From Scortum barcoo (taxonomy: Eukaryota > Chordata > Actinopteri > Centrarchiformes > Terapontidae), in the NCBI GenBank assembly GCA_023238725.1, contig CM041552.1, forward strand, positions 15,167,147 to 15,231,146: a stretch of DNA of 64,000 bases. Direction: 5' to 3'. The translations under genes and the position numbers were made by a program. Each line of letters opens with the position of its first letter. Position 1 is the first letter of the stretch. Positions 51,120-64,000 of this stretch are shown here, one piece after another. The notes beneath the pieces are model-generated. The model had not been told where the DNA came from, searched no databases, and saw nothing but the letters and a program-made list of their open reading frames with translations.

Positions 51120-52350
51120 AGGTTCAGGACGGACGCCGCGTCTCGGGGCTGTGAATGTTAAAAGCGCGATTTACAGAGGATAAGAGCCCGTCGAGGTAAC
51201 GCGGCAGCACGCCCTCCCCCGCGGCCTTTAAATGTCACCTCCTGTGAGAAAAAAAAAGTTTGCCAAATGACAGTCGCAGTTACTCTGGCTCAGGTAGATC
51301 CGCCGGCTCCGCAGAAGCGCAGCAAATATGCGCAATTTGTGCCGTGCTCGGATGAGATTAGAGGCTTTTTAAATAATTTTCTCTCTCACTCTTTGTTTTT
51401 AAAGGCTCTGATCGGACTGTCCACCCCCCTCAACACCACCACCCCTCCTCCACCCCCCCACGCCCAGTTCGCCTGTGGCATTCAGCAGGGCTGGCTACTG
51501 TAAAGTTGCCACGTCCGTTGCATTTCACACACTTATGAAAGCAAAACGTACAGGGAGGGTGAAAAAAAGAAGAAGAAAAGAAATAAATACTCGACTTACT
51601 TCTCAACTGCGTAACAGTCCGGTTAATCTAGGCTACTGCGAAGGGGATTGGAGCCAAAAGGTGCGCGCATCAAGATGGCAATACATTTGTTATGTAATAT
51701 CTTCCTTGATGAAAATGACTGCACAGACTCTTTGCTGAATGTGAGAGTCTCCGAGCGCAGGCACTCGTTTTTTTTTTTTCTCTGTGACATCTTGTGAGTG
51801 CAGGAGCCTCACAGAAACCCTCAGCCACACCTTAACTCTCAATCAATTTTTTTTTCCTGACAGCTCCAGAGGTTTCGACGTGACGCGAAGCCCGCAAGTT
51901 CACCCTGACAAGACGGTGTGGCTGTGCTGCGCGCCGGTGTTACCGTTTGAAACCTCTTAAAAAGAAAAAAGAAAGAGAGAAATGTAAAAAAAAAAAAAAA
52001 AAAACGGTCCAGGCTGAGTATCCGGTTGGCCGGTCCCACCCCGCGCCGCTCGCTGCTCCTCGGGGCTCCCTCCCCGGTCTCTCTCTCCGGTCCAACTCCT
52101 CTCTTCAAACCGGCTTCTCACTCCGATCAGCTGGCAGGGCCGTGACGTCAAAGCCCGCGGCCGGCCAATCGGACGCGGACCGGAAAAAACCCCCGCTGAC
52201 GCCCACCGCACACGCGCTGCGACGATCAGGCGCGTCGGCCAATGGCAGCGCGGCTCTCTGTGAGAAAGTAGGCGGACTTTATGGACGACGACCAATGGGA
52301 AGACGTCCGCCCATGGGAGGCGTTTCGTCCTATGACCTATTGGGTGCTGG
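51120..52350 (-). promoter_or_regulatory. CpG-rich promoter with CCAAT array and CRE
   Basis: This is the most CpG-dense interval in the window. CCAAT boxes occur at 52165-52169, 52239-52243 and 52292-52296 on the plus strand, and an inverted one at 52339-52343. A palindromic cAMP-response element TGACGTCA lies at 52143-52150. No TATA box is obvious. This is the layout of a broadly active NF-Y/CREB-type promoter. The minus-strand donor at 50435 suggests leftward transcription toward mir-22, but the promoter could be bidirectional; I found no plus-strand coding exon to its right. Confidence 0.6.
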
Positions 52351-52610
52351 GAAGTCAGATGTGTGAAGTGAACTTTTTTACACCAGCAGGCCACAGATGA
52401 ATGTGAATATAATGAAATTTAATGATTACGGATAGTTGAAATAATGAAACCTGTTAAATCATGAATTCAGGTTCTGTCAACGCTTTGTAAGATCAAGTAA
52501 ATATTACAATTAATTATTATTATAATCAGCTTGTGTATAACACTTAATGTCAAAGTCAAATGTTGTTTTCTTTATACTACTCTGTTTTATTCAATACAAG
52601 TCAGTTTTTT

Positions 52611-52683
<73 letters not shown>
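52611..52683. repeat. (TCTA)18 array
   Basis: Perfect tetranucleotide run immediately left of the Tc1 remnant. Confidence 0.97.
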
Positions 52684-52707
52684 GATATACTATATACTAC
52701 TAAATAT

Positions 52708-53326
52708 ACACTGCAGGCCAAAAGTTTGGGAAGCAAGGCCAATACAGGCCAAACATTTGGAAGCAACTTCAAGTTTCTGTTCACAATGCCTTTCTTAAAA
52801 ACCAGCATGAGTTATATGTATTTTGGGATGTATTTACTGCATGATCTGATTTCTGCTGCTTTCATTTATATGCACCATTTTCCTCAATTTATCTTTAGGT
52901 ATATATTGATGTTACCAGACCATTGCTGAATAAATCTCAATAAAAGAAATGAAGGGTTTAGTTTTAGGGGAAGATTTTCAAGAGTCACAACTTCAGTGCA
53001 AAAGTTAAAACACAAATCACAGTCTCTTATTGATGAACTTAAGAAAGCTTGGAATGCAATTCCTGGCACATACCTTAAAAAACTTGTGGAACGAAATGCC
53101 TCGTATATGCCATGCTGTTGTTAAAGCCAGAGGAGGTTACTTTGAAGAAAGCAAAGTCTAAGCAATAAAAACTCGAAATACCTGATAATTATAGTTAAAA
53201 TGTCTTCTGATAAGTTACTCTTTATATAATAAACATGTTTATTTTGTTGCAAAGTATACCAGTGAAACTATGATCTTTTCTTGTACAAATTTGGTCTTGC
53301 TTCCAAACTCTAGTGTAGTGTAGTGT
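52708..53326 (+). mobile_element. Decayed Tc1/mariner transposon remnant
   Basis: The left end cactgcaggccaaaagtttg is a Tc1-type terminal repeat of fish. The right end ttgcttccaaactctagtgt is its diverged inverted copy. The interior near 53033-53161 still reads like a Tc1 transposase C-terminus (LKKAWNAIPGTYLKKLVER, then after a frameshift HAVVKARGGYFEESK). The catalytic DDE region is missing, so the copy is internally deleted and inactive. The left end carries a second partial copy of the terminal motif at about 52741-52767. Confidence 0.8.
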
Positions 53327-56300
53327 ATATATTTACAAATTTGCCTCAGAGGGCCTCATAATCAAAAGTACAAAACATGGTACTATTTATCTTCTCTTAG
53401 ACAGCTAATTCTGTTGTTTACTATTAAAGGCCTGGTTTGTCTATTTTTTTTAAAGATCTTTCCTGGTTTGGAGTTTAGTATGTACCTTATCTTTTAACCA
53501 TTGTTGGCTGTAGAGTCCCCTCAGATCTGTTAGTTTCGGCCTTTTAACTGACCTCGAGTCCAGGTTAGCCAGTGGAGACAGAGACAGTCAAGTTAGTTAA
53601 GACTGTCTCTATTTTTAAATCTTATCTTCAAACTCAGTTTCCAGCTCATGCAGCTGTTTTAATACTACTTATTGGCTTTTATCTCTATAACTCTGGAAAG
53701 CAAAGTAAACCATTTTATTATCATTTTAAGTTCAAAAGATTTTAGGCATGTGTTACAGCTTCACTGTACAGCTGTACCAGTTTATGCAATTTGAGGCAAA
53801 TGCAGGCATTTTCCATTATGGGAAAAAAATGTCATCACATTTAGGGTGTTGTTGTACAGTATGGTACTTCGTTTATTATCAAAAGGAACCACGAGCACCA
53901 CTTGGCGTTATTGGTCTTTACTCTTGACAGCTATTGCAGTGCTGATTCAATATCCCCAACCACTCGAGTGAATGAGGCACTGGAATGGTACTTTTGTCCC
54001 TGAAATAAATTCAATTTAAAGCTGAGGTACAGATGCCTTCTCTGATCTTTAATAGTTCCCTACATCAGAGACACAGCAGGCTGGGTGTCGTATAAAACTC
54101 TTCCTCATTACAAAGATTTCCCATCCGTGGTTTCCAAAGAGGTCTCCACGTTGGACACAAAATGTGCAACACTGAAGCCCCAACAACCAAAACTACTTTG
54201 CATTTTAAACTGCGTTGAGTTTTGCATCTTTTTTTAAGCAAACACGCATTCCTGTGGTTTGGAGTGGAGTACGAATCGGATTCTACTACCATATAAGTGA
54301 TTGCACTTCTCGTGGACGGAAACCTCAATTGGAGGCTTGCTTGTTGAAGTCACTACACTTCCACATTTGGAAAAGAGAATCGAGCGGGTTCAATTTTCCC
54401 TTTGAACCGGAGACAAAAAAAAAAAAAAGAAAGAAAAAAAAAAACATTTGCAATGTTGCTGCCAGCTGTGGAAAAGACGTTCGCTATTAAGGACTCAAGG
54501 TGAAATGAAAATACCCATGATGTCATTTACATGATAAGATCTTTGTTGATTAGATTCACCATACTTCTGTTCAGATGAAGCAGCAATTGAGGACTGAGGA
54601 TTGAATGTGATGTGGAGACACAAATTGCAGGTGTCTTCCTGATATGCAGTGCAGAGTCTTTGATACTGACAACCAGTGCCCAGTGCTGCATAATTGAAGA
54701 TACCTGAAGTCTCCTCCACTGCAGCACACACATGAGAAGAACCAAATCTTGGGTGGATTTCCTCATGACTTTTTAATATGGTGGATTTAAGAGTGCATGT
54801 TGCACACGCAGATTATTGCACGTCAGCATGGATTTTGATAGTGAGGTGGTTCTACTTGCCTGTGTACATTCAGTATAAACACCGAGATATTGCACATTTG
54901 GTTGTGTGAGCGATGCACATATACATTTACAAACTGTATGCGTTTTGGTCAGAGGAGACTCGAGCTATTGCATTTTACACAGCCCCCTTTCAGCCCATTT
55001 TGGCTGAGACACAGAGCAGAGAAGTTACGAAGATCAAAGGCAACAACCTGTCAACCCTTCAGTTGTAACATATTTTAAACAGGCAGTAACACAATGCTGT
55101 CTCAGCACAGTGACACAGCTTTTATTCCTTGCCTCAATTTATGTTGATGCATTCACAAAGCTGGGCAGGAATGCGCCACAGGCACACATCGTTCAAGAAA
55201 CCAATCCATCCTCTCCTCAGCATTCTCACATGGTTCTAACCCACACTGCAAGGTGGCTGCGACTGCCACCCCTCCCCTATTCTTTGTCTCTGTTGACATA
55301 AACCCATCAGGGCAGGGTGAACCATTCAGTTCATACCTCAGGTAGGGTGCATTCTCACACACACACAGCTTTGCTGCAGAACTAATAAAACTGCTCCTGG
55401 AGTCTTGAGTAAACATACATCAAGGGAACTGCAAGCTAGTTTAGTTTGCTATGGGTGACCCCTATGTACAAATACTGTTTTTTTTCTTTGGAGGCGTTAA
55501 AATGTTTGTGCTTAGTTGCTCATCATTTGATATGGAAGGGACAGTTTGATTTCAGGGTCAGAAGACATCTTTGCTCATTGGTACTTTTTATGAATGAACA
55601 TTAATGATGTTAGCTTAGCTTCACACAGTTATTATATTTTTTTATCTTCTACTAGTGAAACCTGTTGTTTTGGCCAGTATAAGTAGAAGTAGTAATATAG
55701 ATAATAAAATATAAAGCATTAAATCCACCACATTAGGCAAATTCTATTAGAACTGAGCTAAGCTACTGTATGCTCAATGCCACGCTACGTTCACTTGTTC
55801 AAACTAAGGTTATGATTGATATATATCATAATTGTAGGGTTGCTTTTATGTGATTTGAGAAATGACAACTTCAAATAACAATCTTCAGTTATGGGCAAAA
55901 AGCAGAAATCTTCAAATCTTTTGTACTATTTGGCAGCGTCCCTTCTATTTTCGGACCCATTCTTGTTTGGTTGTGTATTTTTCTACTCATAGTGGCAGAA
56001 ATGTAAAGTAGTTTCTCTACCAACCATAATGCTTAATTAAATAAAATGCAACATAGCTGAAGTCTGCATCTTTGAGGACTTTTTACAGCAGTGGCCTTTA
56101 TTTTCTTTTAACCCTCACATGCGCAGTGCAGAGAGAACCATATCTGTGAATGGTGACATCCAAATTAAAGGATCATACATTTTGTCTAATACATCCTTAA
56201 ACCTCAGTGATGACGGCAATCACTTATAATGTCTACATGTAAAGCAGGGGGTTGTACACCACTGGAAATTATCTTATCTCTTATCGTTAAATCACCATTA

Positions 56301-56445
56301 AAGAGACACAGTTTAAATTTGAGATTATTGTATAACCACCAACAAATAGTCTCTCTTACCCGAGATGAGAAGTGATTTAATGACATTACGGTAACTTACT
56401 ATGGTAAATCAGATCAAAGAGGATTACTCTCAACTCTCCGGTAAT
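53327..56445. other. Non-coding DNA between Tc1 remnant and LINE
   Basis: AT-rich, with an A-run region near 54415-54442. No gene, RNA or clear repeat boundary recognised. Confidence 0.5.
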
Positions 56446-58338
56446 AAATTAGTGCTGCCTTTGATACAGTTGACCATCACATCCTGTTGCTGAGAATGGA
56501 AAAACTGCTTGGTATTAAAGGGTCTGCATTAAACTGGTTCAGATCATACTTATCAGATCGGTCTCAGTTTGTCCATATTAATAATGAATCCTCTGTGCAT
56601 ACTAAAGTCTGTCATGGAGTTCCACAAGGTTCAGTGCTTGGTCCAATTCTGTTTATTTTGTATATGCTGCCCCTTGGCAATATCATCAGGAGGCACTCCA
56701 TAGATTTCCATTGTTATGCTGATGACACCCAATTATATTTATCAATGGAGCCAGACAAAACTGATCAGCTCCTGAAACTCCATGCCTGCCTTAAAGATAT
56801 AAAGGCTTGGATGACCAGAAATTTCCTGTTGTTGAACTCAGATAAAACTGAAGTGATCCTATTAGGTCCGAAACACCTGAGGAACACGCTTTCTCCTATG
56901 ATAGCCTTGTTGGATGGCATTAACTGGGCCTCCAGCACCACTGTAAGGAACCTCTGTGGGTTTTATTTGATCAGGATATGTCCTTTGACACCCATATTAA
57001 GCATATTTCAAGGTCTGCTTTTTACCACCTGCGCAACATCGCAAAAATTCGGCACTTTTTGTCCCAAAGCGATGCTGAAAAATTAGTCCATGCATTTGTC
57101 TCTTCCAGGCTGGATTATTGTAATTCACTTTTATCAGGCTGCCCAAACAAGTCGTTAAAGACTCTACAGCTGGTCCAGAATGCCGCTGCTCGGGTGCTGA
57201 CTAAAACCAGGAAAAGAGACCATATTACTCCAGTATTTGGCTTCTCTGCATTGGCTCCCTGTAAAATTTAGAGTGGATTTTAAAATCCTTCTCCTCACAT
57301 ATAAGGCTCTGCATGGTCTGGCACCATCATATCTTAATGAATTGATAACTCCTTATCAACCGACTAGAGCGCTGCGCTCCCAAAACGCAGGCTTACTTGT
57401 AGTTCCCAGGGTTTCCAGAAGTAGTCTAGGGGGCAGAGCCTTCAGCTATCAGGCCCCTGTTCTCTGGAACCAGCTCCCAGTCTGGGTCCGAGAGGCAGAC
57501 ACAGTGTCAGTGTTTAAGAATAGACTTAAAACCTTCCTTTTTGATAAAGCTTATAGTTAGGGTGGGCACAGGCTCGCCCTTAGTTATGCTGCTACTATAG
57601 GTTTAGACTGCCGGGGGGCTCCCATGATGCATCGGGCACCTCTCCCTCTTCCTCTGCTTCCTTTACTCATATTATGGTAGTAGTGCAAACTGGAGTCACT
57701 TTTAGAAACTGGTTAAAGTGGCTAAACTGGTTAAAGTAGTTAAATTGGCTAAAGTGTCAAAACGGTTAATGTGAATACTCTTATGTCCTGTAAAGTGCAT
57801 GTTACTGCCGGAGCCCCGGTCCTCTTTGTTCTCTCCAGTCTTGCAGGTTCCTCACTGATTCTGGTTGTGGTCCATCTGTCTGAGGTTCACTGGCCTGGTG
57901 GGGACATGATCTGTGTCTGTGCTGTGGAGAGAAGGTCGAGTGGCCCAGAGCTCCATATGAGGACATCTAGAGATGCACCTGGACTCACAGACTCATTTCC
58001 ATTACCTGTGATACCTTCACACATGGACTAAACCAATGAACTCAGTACAGCTACAGCTTATTACGACTCATGTATAATTCCATAATATGATTGATGATGT
58101 TCTCTGTACATGTGGCATCTATTGCACGTCTGTCCATCCCAGGGAGAGGGATCCCTCATCTGTGGCTCTTCCTCAGGTTTCTTCTTTTTCCCATAAAGGG
58201 TTTTTTGAAGTTTTTCCTGACTCGGTTCGAGGGTCTAAGGACAGAGGGTGTCACAACTGTGCAGATTGTAAAGCCCTCCGAGGCAAACAATGTTTGTGAT
58301 TTTGGGCTCTAAATAAATAAATTTGAATTTGAATTTAA
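56446..58338 (+). mobile_element. 5'-truncated L2-clade (CR1/L2 group) LINE
   Basis: A non-LTR retrotransposon fragment begins inside the reverse transcriptase, at a diverged AAFDTVDHHILL segment. The frame from 56487 carries GVPQGSVLGP and the catalytic YADD at 56715-56726. A frameshift near 56960 moves reading to THIKHISRSAFYHLRNIAKI, then LVHAFVSSRLDYCNSLLSGC. A second near 57235 moves it to MASLHWLPVKFRVDFKILLL, ending FLFDKAYS-stop at 57560. The 3' UTR has a conserved GGGAGAGGGATCCCTC block and ends ctctaaataaataaatttga with a TTGAAT-type tail, as expected of L2 elements. It is inactive because of truncation and two frameshifts. Confidence 0.9.
57707..57772. repeat. Short tandem repeat in the LINE 3' UTR
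   Basis: About five imperfect units of a (tggttaaag/tggctaaag)-type 9-12 bp motif. Confidence 0.6.
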
Positions 58339-60339
58339 ATCAGACCTTAGCTTGCATTTCTGTTGTACTGGACTGCACTACACTGAAAGTTGGTATAATA
58401 AAGCTGCAACCTGAACCCTCTGAATAACTAGAAACTGGAAATGTACCTGTTGCTCTGCTTTGCTTCAAGTACATGTGGGTGTAAACTCAACTGTGGTGTC
58501 CGCCTGTGGGAGAGTTTTTTGATTAAAGGAATCAGAGGGACAGTGCACAAAATTTACTTTTGCAACATGAGTCAAAACTTAATTGAGGACTAGATTGCCT
58601 TGCTTAGTAATCTGAATCAGCCGAATTTGAGTTGCACTACATCTGCATCACATTCAGTGGCTGCTCGTGCACAGTGCGACTTACAGTTAGTTATAACTGT
58701 ACCTTGATGAGTTTTGGTATTTAGGATTACAATAATTACAACAAAATAATGTTATAATACTAATAATCATATAATAGAGGCTGACAGGTCTGTATGTATC
58801 AACTTCTCTGTTACTGTTGGCACAGAAATGTTTTTTTAAGTACTCAGTGTGCCTCTTGCCTTCTCTGAATGACTAAATGATTCTTAAGAAATGTGTGGTC
58901 ACATGATAATTGCCAAACATTTTACTCACATTACAAGACTTTCAAGAATGAGGGAAACATAGTCATAACAACTCTAAGCGGGTTACAAAGTACAAGGAAA
59001 TGATGCATAGTGCATTATAAAAATAATCAATATTGTTGGTGAATGAGATCTTCTGATGCCTGTAAGCCAAATTCAATAATTCCTCAAGAGGCTGAGGTCG
59101 CACACCTCCACTTTAATTTGACAAATACAGCCTACAGACCAACACAGCAATTGGTCTGCGTTATGAAAAACAATGAGAGTAAGCGAGCCTTTACGCTTTG
59201 CCTTTGATTTGACGTGTATAAGTGTATAAGTGGAAATATAATACCGCTGACTCAAGAGCAATGCTGTGATTTAAGTGCAGCGGCACAAACTGTTAGTTAG
59301 AGCCATACCTGTTTCATCCGTGTGTCTCACTTCAATATGTGCTCCCCCACTGTGTCCAGTCTTTCCTCTCCCTTTGTTTCTCCCCCTCCTTTATTTGTGA
59401 TCTTGCTCACAGAGTACATAAATCCCTCTCTTAAATAGATTCCAAGAAGCAGGCGGCACCTCTGCCAGACAAGGAGAAATCTGGAAACTATTCAAGTCAG
59501 GTAATGGCTCTCCAATGCCCAACAGAGAGAACACATTGCACAGTCACACACTACAACAGGTGGGGGACTTTCTGCTTCGAATGAGCGAGACTGACTCTCA
59601 CAGATGAAATTGAGAGCCTGAAGCCATGAGTCAGAGGGTTCAACACTGACAGACTGCAGAGGATATTACCAAACCACCCGGGCTATTCAGGATCAAGGTA
59701 TTATGGTCTATGAAAGGGCAGCTCAATCATAAAGAGGTTTTTGTAATGAACTTAGGTAGCATCACTTTCCATCACATTTTGCTGAGAGGAGTAAACAAGT
59801 TGCAGGAGGTAACTAAAACAAGGTAATATTCATTTCTATCTGGCTGACTGATTTGATATTTATTTTAACTCTTAAATTTGATGAGTCCGTAGTCTTATGT
59901 GTTAGAAAATGACTAAGGCCTTTTTTTACGCAGGCCTCCGTAGATGCTGCGTGAGCTATGAGCTCGCAGAGAGGCGACTATGCTCAATGCGCTATACACT
60001 GCAATACTGTCTGAAACTGGGGGCATACAGAAGAAATCATTCTGCATAAGCAAGAAGTAAACCAGTGTTAACAGAATACAGTAGCCAGCCCTCACATTGT
60101 TCAGCTCTTTCTGACAAAAGGCCTCGTATTTTGCCAGTGTGGTGCCTCAGCACACGTCGCATAGTTACAAAAATTTGGAGGTGCAGGACCAAGCAGCACG
60201 ACAATTTGTGACGCCTTTGTGCTTTATACAAGATACGCAATGATGTATTAATCAGAGTTTATCAGAGTTAATCAGAGTCATGCTATGTGAGACTGTACAC
60301 TGTCACACAGTGTTAAAAAAACGTGTATAATTCTGTGGA
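58339..60339. other. Non-coding DNA
   Basis: No coding exon, RNA gene or clear repeat recognised. Confidence 0.5.
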
Positions 60340-60826
60340 TGTTTAGTGAGTTTAATGTTTACAATGCTTACTATCTTAGTTTAGTGCATTAGCGTGATAA
60401 CATTTGCTAATTTTGACTAAACACACACGTCCGTTTCGGGCTGGGGCGGATGGGTATATGATTAGTTTTGCAACATTTCTGTCATAAACCATGTTGGATA
60501 TGTAAAAAGTCTGACCTGATGATGGTAGAAAGTCAGAAGATCACCAAAGTTATTAAATTCATCCTCTGGACACTCCGGCACTATGACATATCCATCCAGT
60601 ATTTGTCAAGACATATCACAAAAAACAAAAGTTTCTACCTCATTGAAGTGCTACAGGAAAAGTCCAGAGTTGTCCAGTTGGCTTCTTCCTCTGGGGGCCA
60701 TGAATGCTTGTACCAAACTGACTTCCTTTCCTTGTGTCTGTGGAAACATTTCAGTCTGGACCAAAGTGGTTGACTGACTGACTGCCCGATAGACTGACAT
60801 TGCTGTCCCTATAGCCATTTATACAT
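60340..60826 (+). repeat. Interspersed teleost repeat, long copy
   Basis: A diverged but long copy of the family at 4640-4865, with phrases atcttagtttagtgcattag, atcaccaaagttattaaatt and ttcagtctggaccaaagtgg and a (TGAC)n-like stretch at its right end. I know these as parts of a very common percomorph repeat. The open frames inside are not conserved. Confidence 0.6.
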
Positions 60827-63599
60827 GTTAATGTCTGTGCAGCACATATACATGTATTTTTTCACAGCTACTGAAAATGAGACATAACACCTGGATCAGG
60901 TGAATACTAGTTTTAAAATAACACACCACTCTTTAGTTCATTGAAAAAAAGTGTCAAGACTTTTCTATGAATTACTATCCGCAGAGTTGGACAGTCTGGT
61001 ACACCTTTGAACAGGGTATTACTTTCCTATTCCAGGTTTAGATACTGACTCAGTAAAACAATTTGAAAATGCTGACATCCAGTGCCCTCTTTCTTGTCCT
61101 ATTAGACATCAGAGGTCTCACTTACAACTATTCCTTTGTCACTGCCTTCACTGCAGAACGCTGACTCTTCCCCAGTCTCTGATTTTACCACCCCAAGTGT
61201 CCATCTGCCCCACCGCCGAGTCTGTCTTCCTCTTTACACACAGCCTCTCTCTTTCCAAAATGCCCACAACTAAACTTTCTTTGGCTCCTTGGGTCCGGCG
61301 CTCACAGACTGTCAGTTAGACATCAGTCACAGGGGAGTAAGGGGAGCACCTCTGTCACTTTAAGAAATGCCTCTGGCGAAAAGAAACTGATTAGTAGTGC
61401 TGGCAGCCAACCACGTGGAGTGCTGTGTGGAGACCGAAGCCAATGAGAAGCCCTGCAGGGTGGAGGTTACAAAAGCAGTCTGAACCCAATGACTCAGCAA
61501 AGTTGGGTGCGTGTGAGATGACACTTTGCAGCGATTTAAAGGGCCAGCGTGCCGGCTTGCAGCCCTCTGAAGGAAGCTGAAAAATGCAGTTTCAAAATCA
61601 GGCCAAGTGTTGACTCCCTCCCTCTTGTGCAGATCACAAAAGTATGTGGCCCAGGTTGTTCTGCAGGGTTGTCGGTAAAGGACGTGCAGAGTCCATTAGA
61701 GGGCTACACCCATCTTTTTTTCACTCAGGGGGCGTGAGTGCCAGTCATTGGAAAATAGGTATGTTTGTTGTAAAGTTAACTAGTGCAACCTTTGGTAACA
61801 TGTAAGGACATTAAACTATAATGCCCTTGTTTTACATCTGATTTATTTTTCCAACACATCCGTCATCCAACGGGGTGTGTGTGGTGACCCTTTGAAGTTG
61901 GCTTAGTCTAACTTCTTGCTTGAAAAGAAGAAAAAGAAAAAATACTAATTGTATAATTTTTGGTGAGCAGCAAGTTGTTGACTGGGAGGCACAGTACTTG
62001 AAAATAAGTATAAGTAAAAAATTATCTCAAGTAGCACTGAGAATAGAACCTGAGGGGTAAGAAGTTAATGCATACAGGTTTGTTTTAATATTTCATGGGT
62101 AATTTGAAACAAAAGCCTCATAACTATTGCAAGCCATTGCCTTTGTCCTAAACAGGAAGTTCTGCAAGAATGACAAGCTATACTGAAATATCTTTCCAAG
62201 GTCACCAACTGTGCCTACACCAACCTTCAACACCAAACGGCACCTCCAGTCAGAAGTCAGTGTTAGACAATCATCAACATAGGATCAAAGGTCAGTTTAT
62301 CTTTAGAAAAGGAGACCCAGTCTGAGGACAAAATCACTCTCTATTCCCTCCGTACTACACTAACTTTACCCACTACCATTTCAGTGTAAAATATATGCAC
62401 TGACAAAAAAAGTTGACGTGGAACAAAAAAACATAGTGTTCATAGCATGCAATTATTCTCTTATTTTGTTCTAGATAATAATGAAACTTTATTTATATAG
62501 CACATTTCATACAAAATGATGCAATACAATGAAATAGGAACATACATATCAGAAAGGATTATTATACATCTTACAGTGTATTGGGGCACATTGTCAGTCT
62601 TTCAACATCAGCCATCCTCAACCATGTAACATATTCAGGGTTCATCAGACCTCGCTACAATTTTAACACAAGCCCACAGTGCAATAATTCACCTTTGCTT
62701 AAAATAAATGTACTGTATAAACTACCATTATGTGACACTATACCTGTCCGTAATGGTACAAAAGTAAAGATGAGCCATACATGTCTGGAATCTCAATTGA
62801 CTCACACTTTCTTTCCGTATGTAGTGAATATCGAATGAGGCTTCAGCTCAGGCTTCAGGGAACTTAATTTTGATACACTTGCAGTAATGATTACTGTGTC
62901 ATGAAATTTGTTAATTTAGTTTTGACCTGCTTTGTATTTTAAGTCACTCCCTGGGGAACATCACTCTAAAGATGGTTTTCATTTCTCACAATAAGAATCT
63001 ATTTCATCCTCCCCTTCCTATAATCTGTTTCCTCAAATGTGACCAGCCGAGTCATCCTCACACTGGCACACAGATTTGCAGTTGATAATGAGCTGGCCCT
63101 TTCGGCTCTGTTATAGATCGAATGACCCACATTATGATCTGGTGAAGCACTAATCCTTCCTCCTCTCCATACTGTAGCACAGAGTGGTATTGTGAAGAAG
63201 TCAGGTCTGCGAGCAGCAGTGGAAACTTCCATGAGGCCACAGGAGAAGTATACTCCTGAGTATTGTTCTGGTCAGGCCTGTAACAGTCAGCATAGCACAG
63301 CACAGTACACCTCTGTGACAAGGCATCGGCTATATATATATATATGTATATACTGTAGCTAGCAGTAATTCAGCAACGGCAGCTGTCTTCAGCATCCCAA
63401 CTACCACTGCAAGAGGAGAAGGGGCCTCTTAAAGACATAGGTCACAACTTCATGTCATTAAAAGAACAGAAATTTAGGAAAATTGGCTTTGACTGAAAAT
63501 ATCAATACAGCTGCTATCTTTCAGTTCAGTAGTACGCTCAGTCTTTAACACATGAAATCTTGTTTGTTTAATCTGTCAAAAAAAAAGAAAACAGATCTT
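60827..63599. other. Non-coding DNA
   Basis: No gene recognised. 62468-62575 resembles a minus-strand retroposon tail (see separate entry); a TA run lies at about 63331-63346. Confidence 0.5.
62468..62560 (-). mobile_element. LINE/SINE 3'-end fragment
   Basis: On the minus strand it reads AAATGTGCTATATAAATAAA followed by GTTTCATTATTA, a 3' terminus shared by many fish L2-type LINEs and their SINEs. The body is degraded. Confidence 0.45.
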
Positions 63600-63752
63600 T
63601 TAAGCTTTGAACACAGCCAGGCTAGCTGCATATTTGTCTTTATGCTAAGCTAACCAGTATATACCCGATACCGTATGAGGATGAGATAGATTCTCTCATC
63701 GAACTCTCTGCAAGAAATAAGCACATATTCTAAAATGTCATACTAACATCCA
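63600..63752. mobile_element. Degenerate MITE fragment
   Basis: Contains gccaggctagctg, tctttatgctaagctaacc and, inverted, ctctgcaagaaataagcaca followed by tattctaaaatgtca. These correspond to internal and right-terminal parts of the MITE family at 14060-14457. The ends are too diverged to place exactly. Confidence 0.5.
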
Positions 63753-64000
63753 CCAGTGACAAAGGTCATTTTACATTAAAAACATGAAAAAAAAATCAAA
63801 AATCAAAATCTTGATCATAAGTTTCTTGCGTTTCTCTTTGTTTAACAGAAGCTGTAAGTAGCTCCTAACAATAAGACACTTTATCACACTGAAGGTTTGT
63901 TTAATTTCTCCACATTCCCCTAGTTTTTTGCCCGTGACACAATCCTGGTATCCTTCTCTAAACAACATGATGTCGTGAAAATGCTGGTGTTACAGGCTCA
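63753..64000. other. Non-coding DNA at window end
   Basis: AT-rich; nothing recognised. Confidence 0.5.

Noticed and set aside
51947..52394. Overlapping 139- and 145-codon open frames in the CpG-rich region
   Set aside because: Stop-poor because of GC content; one starts with a Lys run from an A-tract. No domain on either strand.

Overview
The window is vertebrate nuclear DNA, almost certainly from a teleost and probably a percomorph. It has split genes with GT-AG introns, very low coding density, many CA, GATA and TA microsatellites, and typical fish repeats: an L2-clade LINE, a tRNA-derived SINE, a decayed Tc1 element and a TIR-bearing MITE family. There are no operons, CRISPR arrays or other prokaryotic features. 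All three genes recognised are on the minus strand, and their human counterparts (TRARG1/TUSC5, AIPL1, MIR22HG) all lie on chromosome 17p13, so this looks like one ancestral linkage block.

Layout, left to right. 1-10978 is non-coding and is probably the large first intron of a dispanin (CD225) family gene, best matched to trarg1. Its first coding exon is 10979-11395; its second exon was not found. 14786-19680 holds the complete six-exon aipl1 gene, a photoreceptor HSP90 co-chaperone for PDE6. All splice sites are in place and five exons read cleanly, but exon 5 is 143 nt instead of the 142 nt of human AIPL1, and the extra base creates an immediate stop. 19.9-37.2 kb has no coding exon I can support. 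37724-37811 is the mir-22 hairpin. It sits inside a probable exon (acceptor at 37855) of a spliced non-coding host transcript, the counterpart of human MIR22HG. That transcript probably starts at a CpG-rich, CCAAT-box-rich promoter at about 51.1-52.35 kb, with a consensus donor at 50435, leaving an intron of about 12.6 kb. Right of 52.4 kb there are mobile elements (Tc1 remnant 52.7-53.3 kb, L2 LINE 56.4-58.3 kb, a long interspersed repeat 60.3-60.8 kb, a MITE fragment 63.6-63.75 kb) and no recognisable gene.

The points most worth checking are the one-base exon 5 disruption of aipl1, the unannotated-looking mir-22 locus with its distant first exon, a MITE that may supply the aipl1 polyadenylation signal, and a CRX-like site cluster upstream of aipl1. 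I found no wholly new biological system. Family assignments rest on reading the sequence and recalled knowledge of the families; no database search was run.
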